Shown in pieces: positions 1 through 5,799 of a stretch of DNA of 9,895 nt (within the stretch, counting starts at the first letter, position 1; each line of letters begins with the position of its first letter). The stretch is from Candidatus Thorarchaeota archaeon MP11T_1 (GTDB taxonomy: Archaea; Asgardarchaeota; Thorarchaeia; Thorarchaeales; Thorarchaeaceae), in assembly GCA_002825515.1 (NCBI GenBank), contig PJET01000164.1, positions 1-9,895 on the forward strand, given 5' to 3'. The notes beneath the pieces are model-generated. The model was given only the letters and a program-made list of their open reading frames with translations. It was not told where the DNA came from and searched no databases. The position numbers were made by a program, and so were the translations under genes.

Positions 1-525
1 GGAACCCGATAGTTTAGCTCTATCAGAATCAATAATCCAGATTGTATTAGCATTTGATTCAGTCACAGTACAATTGTATATCACAACATCAGGACATAGA
101 TGTGCATATATCCCATAAGTGTGCCAGGTGATGAATGTGCTCTCAACTCGAGCATGACTAGCATTGTAAAAATAAATGCCAGGGTCCGAAGGACCAGTCG
201 TCGAATTCAGAAAGCAGTTACGGATGACAAAATGCACAGACACATGTGTGATCTCGATGCACATCAAATCGTCTGTTATATTGTATCCCTCGATTATATA
301 TGGGGTATCCGAGCTGCCATCTCCATCCCAGTTTTCAATAGACGCCTGATACGCGAAATCTGTATTATTTCTAATCACGATTCTAGCATGCTCAACATAT
401 GAGAGTTCATAGGCTAAATTTACGTTTAGTTTTGAATGATGATCATCTCCTGAATATCCATCTGGAGTAGCCAAGGATAACAGAAGGATGATACCAAAAA
501 GAAATAGCACTTTGTCTAACTTCAT
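1..525 (-). CDS. Secreted right-handed parallel beta-helix (NosD/PbH1-type) protein, 5' part only
   Basis: An open frame of 175 codons runs from an ATG at 525 off the left edge with no stop, so only the N-terminal part is present. Residues 1-25 form a signal peptide (MKLDKVLFLFGIILLLSLAT, cleavage near A20-S25). Residues 64-82 read ENWDGDGSSDTPYIIEGYN, the opening motif of archaeal surface beta-helix proteins, followed by strand-turn repeats (VHFVIRNCFLNST, GIYFYNASHARV, YGIYAHLCPDVVIYNCTV). The complete 781-residue protein at 3347-5692 carries the near-identical ENWDGNGSESTPYLIDAYN and the same order of strands, so the two are paralogues. Several N-x-S/T sequons suggest export and glycosylation. 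Family knowledge: such folds bind or cleave carbohydrate or act as adhesins; no catalytic site is visible in this portion. A strong TATA box lies about 50 bp upstream and GGATGG just before the ATG may serve as SD. It is the next minus-strand gene after the GNAT gene (78-bp gap), with its own promoter. Confidence 0.88.
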   Translation of the reverse strand, partial: MKLDKVLFLFGIILLLSLATPDGYSGDDHHSKLNVNLAYELSYVEHARIVIRNNTDFAYQASIENWDGDGSSDTPYIIEGYNITDDLMCIEITHVSVHFVIRNCFLNSTTGPSDPGIYFYNASHARVESTFITWHTYGIYAHLCPDVVIYNCTVTESNANTIWIIDSDRAKLSGS

Positions 526-570
526 CTGGATCCATCCTAACAACGCTGTAGCGCAGATTGAATCAAAATG

Positions 571-584
571 GTTTATAATTTTCT
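571..584 (-). promoter_or_regulatory. Archaeal BRE/TATA box for the left-edge beta-helix gene
   Basis: On the minus strand this reads AGAAAATTATAAAC: a purine-rich BRE-like stretch followed by TTATAAAC. An initiation site about 26 bp downstream would fall near 548, giving a leader of roughly 23 nt that contains GGATGG before the ATG at 525. It is the best TATA match in the left part of the window. Confidence 0.5.
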
Positions 585-603
585 AGTAGACTCATTATCA
601 TCA

Positions 604-1401
604 TTAATCTAGGGACAGCGACATCTTATGGAGCCGATGATGAAGACGATAATCGCGCTTCTCACATATTTCTGCGAGTTTTGTATCGTCTGTGAAAGTC
701 AGTCGGCAATAGTCATGTTCCGGAAGTTTGAACTCCATCAGTCCAGATAGAAAATCATCAAAGCACTCGATGCTAGTAATCTCAAAAGGGAAGCATCCTG
801 GAAATCCTGGTGTGAATCGACAAACGCCTGCGATGTTTCCATTGAGACCTTTCAAGGTCAGCACCAGATGCTCGTCATAGGTCAAAAACCTCCTTATCTG
901 CTCTGGTGGGAGTGACGGGAACATACTCCCTACAGAATCGATTTCTTCCTCCTGAATCTCTTGGCATATGTACTTTTTCTGAGGCTCAATAGAAGCATAT
1001 GGGACATAATAGGACCATGTAGTTCCGAATCGTTTGAATCCATATTTCTTGTAGAGGCTTTGAGCTGATTTATTGAAGTCCTGTGTGTAGAGATGTACTT
1101 CCCTTATTCCGCCTTGCTCACGAAACCAATCTATTGCATACTCCATGAGCATTGAACCATATCCCCTTCCCTGATGAGACTTGGAAACTCCAATCCGTCC
1201 TAGATGGGCTTCATCCTCACCAAAGCGTGCAACGATTAGATTGCCAATAATCCGACCATCTAGAATGAGTGCAAAGGCACCATCGCGCTCGATTCGTTTT
1301 TTAAACCAGTCTTCCTCAACAGCATCGTCTGGAAAAAGATCCTTATCCATTACTTGGAATTCATCCCAGTCTTCAGCTTTCAAAGGTCTAATGTCCGGCA
1401 T
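604..1401 (-). CDS. GNAT-family N-acetyltransferase with a degenerate C-terminal GNAT-like half
   Basis: A 265-residue cytosolic protein with two parts. Residues 1-135 are a full GNAT domain: the beta4-alpha3 acetyl-CoA pyrophosphate loop is LGRIGVSKSHQGRGYGSML, with Q77-G78-R79-G80-Y81-G82, and the later LYTQDFNKSAQSLYKKYGFK (104-123) is the usual helix-turn before the last strands. Residues 145-265 look like a second, degenerate GNAT half without a P-loop, ending in LAEICEKRDYRLHHRLHKMS, which resembles terminal GNAT strands. Tandem GNATs of this layout (as in MshD-like enzymes) often have one catalytic half. The acyl acceptor cannot be told from sequence; small molecules, peptides or protein N-termini are all possible. 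The ATG at 1401 is preceded by a TATA box about 35 bp away and a short GTGATG that could pair with the 16S tail. It is divergent from the second acetyltransferase at 1518 with 116 bp between. Confidence 0.88.
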   Translation of the reverse strand: MPDIRPLKAEDWDEFQVMDKDLFPDDAVEEDWFKKRIERDGAFALILDGRIIGNLIVARFGEDEAHLGRIGVSKSHQGRGYGSMLMEYAIDWFREQGGIREVHLYTQDFNKSAQSLYKKYGFKRFGTTWSYYVPYASIEPQKKYICQEIQEEEIDSVGSMFPSLPPEQIRRFLTYDEHLVLTLKGLNGNIAGVCRFTPGFPGCFPFEITSIECFDDFLSGLMEFKLPEHDYCRLTFTDDTKLAEICEKRDYRLHHRLHKMSLSLD

Positions 1402-1432
1402 GTTTTTTCACATCACAGAATAAGAACTCACA

Positions 1433-1441
1433 TTTGTATAA
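1433..1441 (-). promoter_or_regulatory. TATA box for the minus-strand GNAT gene
   Basis: The minus strand reads TTATACAAA preceded by the T/C-rich ACTTTTC. Spacing predicts a start near 1411 and a leader of about ten bases in which GTGATG (1412-1417) lies upstream of the ATG at 1401. A single motif match, so only moderately supported. Confidence 0.38.
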
Positions 1442-1484
1442 GAAAAGTTATGGTCAAGTCTGATTGTCCTCGTGTAATCCGATT

Positions 1485-1493
1485 CTATTATAA
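1485..1493 (+). promoter_or_regulatory. TATA box for the ArsN2-like gene, implying a leaderless mRNA
   Basis: CTATTATAA is centred about 28 bp before the ATG at 1518. With archaeal TATA-to-start spacing, the transcript would begin at or within a few bases of the start codon. That agrees with the lack of any SD-like sequence before 1518 (the upstream bases are CCAATGGATC). It faces away from the TATA box of the divergent GNAT gene, so the two promoters share one 116-bp region. Confidence 0.42.
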
Positions 1494-1517
1494 CCAACAA
1501 CGATAATCCAATGGATC

Positions 1518-1991
1518 ATGAGCGACGAACTCAAGATCGACCAGGCAAAGACTTCAGATTATTCAGCTATAGTAGTTCTGTTGCAGGAAACACAGCTTCC
1601 TCCTGATGGCATCGAGGCGCACCTAGAAAATTTCCTTATAATCCGAAAACCAGAAGCCACTGCTAAATCAGAGAAAATCGTGGGTTCGGTCGGACTGGAG
1701 ATTTATGGAAAATCCGCCCTACTTAGATCACTCGCTGTACATCCTAACTTCCAAGGACAAGGATTAGGAACACGGCTAGTGAACAAAATAATTGATTTTG
1801 CAAAAGTTAGGGGAATAACTCGGCTTTTTCTATTGACAGACACAGCTGAGGAATACTTCAAGAAGAAGGAATTCGTAATTGTTTCGCGCGATCAAGTTCC
1901 TGAGGATATGTTACAATCAATTGAGTTTACCACTCTATGTACAAGCGCTCCCTCAATGATGCGTGATATACAATTAATTCAATCGTCTTGA
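1518..1991 (+). CDS. ArsN2-like GNAT acetyltransferase
   Basis: A 157-residue single-domain GNAT protein, cytosolic. The line-up of motifs matches the family annotated as arsenic-resistance acetyltransferase ArsN2: QLPPDGIEAHLENFLI (26-41), GSVGLEIYGKSALLRSLAV (56-74), the acetyl-CoA loop FQGQGLGTRLV (78-88, Q79-G80-Q81-G82-L83-G84), FLLTDTAEEYFKKKEF (104-119), and the tail EFTTLCTSAPSMM (136-148), where Cys-x-SA-x-x-M is characteristic. Length is normal for the family. Known: members often sit in ars operons and the related ArsN1 N-acetylates organoarsenical amino acids, but the substrate of ArsN2 is not settled. No other ars gene is visible here, so a role in arsenic detoxification is inference. 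ATG 1518 fits the family's short N-terminus; an ATG at 1511 is in another frame. Probably leaderless. Confidence 0.87.
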   Translation: MSDELKIDQAKTSDYSAIVVLLQETQLPPDGIEAHLENFLIIRKPEATAKSEKIVGSVGLEIYGKSALLRSLAVHPNFQGQGLGTRLVNKIIDFAKVRGITRLFLLTDTAEEYFKKKEFVIVSRDQVPEDMLQSIEFTTLCTSAPSMMRDIQLIQSS

Positions 1992-2163
1992 GTCTTAAGA
2001 CATTTCGAAAGGATAACATCTGGAGCAGATGAGATACAATACAGACGCTCTTTGACCACAATTACGCATGACAACGGCATTTCACTATATCAATAAAAGA
2101 GTATACTGGATTATCCATAGTTGGTTAATAAGAAGAGTCTATCGAAATACAAGAAGGTCGCAA

Positions 2164-2185
2164 AACACTGTTTTAGCATAGTGTT
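2164..2185 (+). promoter_or_regulatory. Small dyad upstream of the membrane-protein gene
   Basis: AACACT (2164-2169) and AGTGTT (2180-2185) form a 6-bp inverted repeat around a 10-base spacer, 45-66 bp upstream of the ATG at 2230. It could be an operator or a leader hairpin. The rest of the 238-bp gap 1992-2229 shows no convincing TATA box at a standard distance and no RNA gene; the nearest TA-rich stretches (CTATATCAATAAAAG near 2090 and GTTAATAAG near 2125) lie over 100 bp from the start. Confidence 0.25.
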
Positions 2186-2229
2186 CTTGACCTGAAACAG
2201 AATAAAGAAAGAGGTAAATCGAAATCCAT

Positions 2230-2946
2230 ATGAACACAGAGAAAACGATGGATAAGGTAGTTAATTCAGACAAGTGGATGCACAAAGGCGGCAGTATATC
2301 TGCACTTGTAGTATTTGTAGGGTATTTCATTATCATTGCTTTATATGTTGTAGCATTTCCACCGAGCGGTACCGAGGAGAAACTCATTTTCTTCGCTGAG
2401 CATGCGACCGAGTGGTGGTCTATAATCGGTATCTCCGTCCTAACGAACTTTCTCCGCATACTTGTCTTTTTCTCGCTCTACCTTGCGTTGAAAGGAATTA
2501 ACCGAAACGCGGCGCTAATAGCACTCGCATTCGAGGTGCTGTTCGTTGTCCTAGAATGCGCAACTAGCTATGGGACATTGTACCCTGCGCTCATGAATCT
2601 CAGCAACCAATACGCAATAGCTACCAGCGATGCCCAACGGGCAATCTACGTCATAGCTGCAACTTATATAGATGCGGCGCTAGAGTCCGGCTTTTTAGGA
2701 ATCTATGCAGTGCTCCTCCCCGCCATCAGCTCTATTACAATCAGCTTTGTGATGTTAAAGGGAATCTTCAATAAAGCTACAGCTTACTTGGGCTTGGTTT
2801 CGGGCATCCTCGCTATCGTTTCAGTTGTGGGTGCCTATTTTATCAGCGCTCTGAGTAATGTTGTAATCATTGCGTCCACTATATCTATGATCTGGTTTTT
2901 GTTTGTTGGCTACCGATTATACAGACTAGGTCAGGGAGCGGAATAG
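2230..2946 (+). CDS. Six-helix integral membrane protein, DUF4386-like
   Basis: A 238-residue protein with about six predicted transmembrane segments at roughly residues 22-43, 63-87, 93-112, 151-176, 182-204 and 207-228, and a short basic C-terminus (YRLYRLGQ). The pattern of an N-terminal GY-containing helix, an extracellular loop with an acidic stretch, the LRILVFFSLYLALKGINRNAALIALAFEV-like second and third helices (residues 75-103), and a polar SNQYAIATSDAQRA segment before helix 4 resembles DUF4386 membrane proteins, whose function is unknown. No transport or catalytic motif is seen. The ATG at 2230 has GAGGT at 2211-2215, an unusually long spacing of 14 bases, so the start is not certain; the Met at codon 7 is an alternative. 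The coding sequence uses more GCG, CGC and CTC codons than its neighbours, a possible sign of separate origin. Its stop is followed within about 20 bp by the broken flavin reductase. Confidence 0.72.
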   Translation: MNTEKTMDKVVNSDKWMHKGGSISALVVFVGYFIIIALYVVAFPPSGTEEKLIFFAEHATEWWSIIGISVLTNFLRILVFFSLYLALKGINRNAALIALAFEVLFVVLECATSYGTLYPALMNLSNQYAIATSDAQRAIYVIAATYIDAALESGFLGIYAVLLPAISSITISFVMLKGIFNKATAYLGLVSGILAIVSVVGAYFISALSNVVIIASTISMIWFLFVGYRLYRLGQGAE

Positions 2947-2962
2947 GGGTAGATACATTCTT

Positions 2963-3280
2963 TGGTATAAGTCAGGAAGGGATGTTGACAAAGGTAGTAT
3001 ATTCAACGTGTTCAGTGGGCCTCTAGAAAATTCACAAATTACTGGGGAATGCCCATTGAACCTAGAATGTACTGTTTGCAAACTGGAGGATCTTCCAAAA
3101 GCTGTTCTAATATTTAGAGAGGTCATGTTTGCATACTCTGATGACCGATTCATGCCAGATGGAGTGTTAGACCCAAAAAAGATTGATCCAATTCTTCTAA
3201 CTCAACCTTACAATCATTACTAGACAATTGGTGAAATCGTGGGCGATGCATTTGCCATTGGAAAACAAATCAAAGTATAA
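2963..3280 (+). pseudogene. Flavin reductase / flavoredoxin C-terminal remnant with premature TAG
   Basis: One frame reads WYKSGRDVDKGSIFNVFSG, then ECPLNLECTV, then DGVLDPKKIDPILLTQPYNHY, then TAG (3221-3223), then TIGEIVGDAFAIGKQIKV and TAA (3278-3280). This is the second half of the FMN-binding split-barrel flavin reductase family: SGRDVDK, ECP(L/V)NLEC, DGK.D.KKI.P and the ending YW.LGE.VGKA(F/W)SIGK. Two lesions are visible. The N-terminal half, with the FMN-phosphate contacts, is missing: the frame has a TAG at 2927 inside the upstream gene and family similarity begins only about 16 bases after that gene's stop. Also, TAG stands exactly where the family has Trp (TGG). An ORF from GTG 3008 to 3223 exists but has no SD and would make a meaningless fragment. 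In life the family reduces flavins or carries electrons between flavin proteins in the cytosol; this copy should be inactive. Confidence 0.83.
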
Positions 3281-3312
3281 TCTATTCATCCTTGTCTTGA
3301 ATTTTCTGAGGT

Positions 3313-3344
3313 TTGGGGTTTTAAGAAGAAAACCCCAATTTTTT
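3313..3344 (+). terminator. Intrinsic-type hairpin plus T6 terminator
   Basis: Arms TTGGGGTTTT (3313-3322) and AAAACCCCAA (3329-3338) make a perfect 10-bp stem with a six-base loop AAGAAG, followed directly by six T (3339-3344). The T tract is on the plus strand, so it ends transcripts from the DUF4386/flavin-reductase block. It sits two bases before the end of the convergent beta-helix gene (stop at 3347-3349). Archaeal polymerases stop at U tracts with or without a hairpin, so the T6 may be the active part. Confidence 0.75.
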
Positions 3345-3346
3345 GT

Positions 3347-5692
3347 CTATTTTCGTTTCTTCAAGAATGTCACTACTACAACTATCAGAATAACTGTACC
3401 CCCACCAGCAGCAACAAGCAGCATTATTGTCGCATCACGCCAGAATGGAACTGCAAGCACGGTAACTGTGATAATAGCAGACCTTGTATTTCCGAATGTG
3501 TCCCAGACAGTCACATTCAGTGAATATTCCCCGGCTAAGAGTATAATCTCTGTAAAAATGCGTCCCGTAGAGTCAATCTGGAATACTGTATTATTCACTG
3601 CAAATCCGCCAATTCCTGATGGGTCTTCAGCGCTCAACTGATAGTTGAACGAATCTCCTTCAGTTATTTCCTGGTCAGTAGGAGTAGTAGTCCACACTGG
3701 AGGAGTCAAATCTATCACTTCTGCTATCGCTTTTTCGTTTGTCGAGTGACCTGAGATGTGGTATGCAACTACGGTGATCTCATTATCCCCTGCAGTCAAT
3801 CCGTCAAGATTTGTTTCGATATTCCCACCATCCCACGCTTCACTATAGAGAAGAATATCATTTGTGTACACCTCATAATGTGATGGGTTCATCGCATATG
3901 CATTCCAAAACATTGTATTCCCAACTTCAGTTATTTCGTAAGAAATTGGCAATGCGGCTATCAAGTCAATACTCTTCTTCGGAAAGATATCATAGGCTCC
4001 AGGTTCAGCAAGAGCGGTTATGATATAATCACCTGAGCCTGAGTAATCCGACCAACAGTTACCGATGCTAACACTGTTATGCCAGTTGTTGTTGTTTCTA
4101 CCAGATATATCCGCAGCATTCAGAAGTGAGTTCCAACCGATATCATTTCCATAAATCCAGCTAGGAGCACTATGTTGAATGAGAATACCAATTGAATTGT
4201 CGTATACGATATTGTTGGTGATGTTGGCTTGGTTGTTGATTGATATGTCAATACCGTTTTGGTGATTGTTATGAACAATGTTATTATCAACTACATAGTC
4301 CGATGTTCCTATTTCTCCCACGATGGTAATTCCATTAAAGGTATTATCAAAAATTTCATTGTTTAGAATAAGAGTCACACCAGAAACACTATATGAAATT
4401 CTAATACCATCCATCGTATTATTCCAGATTTTGTTGGCTTCTATCAACCAATTGGAACACACGCGCGTGTTGATACCGCATAATGGAAAAACTTGCCAAC
4501 CATTGCCAAATATATTATTTCCAATGACATCAACATCGTGCGCATCATCAGCATAGATACCATGAAATGTATTGTTGTAGATTGAATTGCATTTTATTTC
4601 TGTCAAATTCGCCTTGTTTGTCAGAATAATTCCAGCTAAAGAATTATTCCAGATTCCATTTTCTTGAACAATGGTATATAATGAATCATCGATTACAATG
4701 CCACTCTGCGGGTACGAAAACGACCAAAAGCCATTGCTCCATAAATCATTGCCAGCAATGGAACAATTATTCGAAGACAGTAGATATAATCCAGAATCAC
4801 TGTTATTCCACATTAAATTACCTTGAATATGAGCGTAATGTGAGTATCTTAACAAGAGTCCAGCGTATATATTATCATGAAATTTGTTATTGATTATTGT
4901 AGCATTATCTGAATACAGAAGGTGAACACCAGTCCTCCCCTCAGAATTGTTATATGCTTCATGGAAACTTATAGTGCTGTTATGTGTACCAGAAAATGCT
5001 ATACCGGCACCACCATTATCATAGGTGCTACCGCCAGTCACATTTACGAAATATGATTCTGTTATGTAAATTCCTATATCACTACTAGCATGGACCTCTG
5101 TGTTCGAGATGGTTAGGAAATCGGTATAACGGGTTTGTATTCCATGGTTACCACCATAGAGTTCACAGTTATCAATTCGACAGTTATCCGATTGATAGAC
5201 ATTGATGGCTGCATTTGTGCACCCAAAAACCTTGCATCTTTCAATGTTGACCTGGGACTGAAAGTCAATATCGATGCCGACAGTCTTTCCAGTCACGGTT
5301 GTACCGCATATTTTTCCATGACTCACATTTGAGAGAAATATACCTGGACTGAAAATACCAGTTACTGAATCGAGATAACAATCCCGAATCACAAAGTAGA
5401 GTGTTATATCCTGAATCTGAATTCCAATATTATCAGAAGTAATGTTGTAGGCATCAATGAGGTATGGAGTTGACTCACTTCCATTGCCATCCCAATTTTC
5501 AGCCTCAGCTTGTTGAATGAAATGGCTATTGTTCCAAATATGAATTGATCCATGAACTTCATTTGAGAGATACATGTTTTCATTTATAGGAAAGGCTACG
5601 AAGCCTAGTTTTCCCTCATCGGATGTTGCTGCTATTGTGATTATTAAAATCCAAAAAAGAGCAAGCACCACGGCTGGCGTTGTCTGCTTCAA
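3347..5692 (-). CDS. Membrane-anchored secreted parallel beta-helix protein with two C-terminal Ig-like domains
   Basis: A 781-residue protein. Residues 1-24 are a signal peptide (MKQTTPAVVLALFWILIITI). Residues 50-560 are a right-handed beta-helix of about 22-residue coils rich in Asn ladders (WNNSDSGLYLLSSNNCSIAG, YNNTFHGIYADDAHDVDVIG), opened by ENWDGNGSESTPYLIDAYN (65-83) and closed by GNCWSDYSGSGDY (544-556), the usual NosD-type ending. Residues 581-662 and 663-747 are two beta-sandwich domains; the second, with TEGDSFNYQLSAEDPSG, is cadherin/Ig-like. Residues 751-776 are one transmembrane helix with a KKRK tail, giving an outside-facing anchored protein. About 18 N-x-S/T sequons suggest S-layer-type glycosylation. 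No catalytic acid cluster of a pectate lyase is evident; adhesion or glycan binding is the likelier role. The start is TTG: an in-frame TAA lies right before it, and GGGGTG (5698-5703) is spaced five bases upstream. Confidence 0.9.
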   Translation of the reverse strand: MKQTTPAVVLALFWILIITIAATSDEGKLGFVAFPINENMYLSNEVHGSIHIWNNSHFIQQAEAENWDGNGSESTPYLIDAYNITSDNIGIQIQDITLYFVIRDCYLDSVTGIFSPGIFLSNVSHGKICGTTVTGKTVGIDIDFQSQVNIERCKVFGCTNAAINVYQSDNCRIDNCELYGGNHGIQTRYTDFLTISNTEVHASSDIGIYITESYFVNVTGGSTYDNGGAGIAFSGTHNSTISFHEAYNNSEGRTGVHLLYSDNATIINNKFHDNIYAGLLLRYSHYAHIQGNLMWNNSDSGLYLLSSNNCSIAGNDLWSNGFWSFSYPQSGIVIDDSLYTIVQENGIWNNSLAGIILTNKANLTEIKCNSIYNNTFHGIYADDAHDVDVIGNNIFGNGWQVFPLCGINTRVCSNWLIEANKIWNNTMDGIRISYSVSGVTLILNNEIFDNTFNGITIVGEIGTSDYVVDNNIVHNNHQNGIDISINNQANITNNIVYDNSIGILIQHSAPSWIYGNDIGWNSLLNAADISGRNNNNWHNSVSIGNCWSDYSGSGDYIITALAEPGAYDIFPKKSIDLIAALPISYEITEVGNTMFWNAYAMNPSHYEVYTNDILLYSEAWDGGNIETNLDGLTAGDNEITVVAYHISGHSTNEKAIAEVIDLTPPVWTTTPTDQEITEGDSFNYQLSAEDPSGIGGFAVNNTVFQIDSTGRIFTEIILLAGEYSLNVTVWDTFGNTRSAIITVTVLAVPFWRDATIMLLVAAGGGTVILIVVVVTFLKKRK

Positions 5693-5697
5693 TTACA

Positions 5698-5703
5698 CAC
5701 CCC
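5698..5703 (-). promoter_or_regulatory. SD site supporting the TTG start of the 781-residue protein
   Basis: Minus strand GGGGTG, five bases before TTG at 5692. An in-frame TAA directly precedes the TTG, and the next in-frame starts (GTG codons 8 and 9) would remove the charged N-terminus of the signal peptide, so the TTG is the best choice. A possible TATA element AAATAATAA lies on the same strand around 5736-5744. Confidence 0.5.
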
Positions 5704-5799
5704 ATATACGCGATAGAATTCTCTCGATGTTTCTTGTTATTATTTCTTCGCATATTCTGACCATCAAATTGAATAGCAACTTTTGACCATGCCCGATAT

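Noticed and set aside
1992..2001. GTCTTAAGAC palindrome right after the ArsN2-like gene
   Set aside because: Ten bases with no loop and no T tract; expected by chance.
1992..2229. Search for the missing N-terminal half of the flavin reductase upstream of the membrane gene
   Set aside because: No frame in this gap shows the N-terminal motifs of the family.
2139..2459. Minus-strand ORF of 106 codons overlapping the DUF4386-like gene
   Set aside because: Composition is not protein-like, and the plus frame shows six clean membrane helices over the same bases.
3221..3223. TAG as a pyrrolysine codon
   Set aside because: The family has Trp here and the N-terminal half of the gene is missing, so a nonsense mutation in a pseudogene is simpler.
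3228..3641. Plus-strand ORF of 137 codons
   Set aside because: It runs antisense to the C-terminal domains of the beta-helix protein and across the terminator hairpin; no family features.
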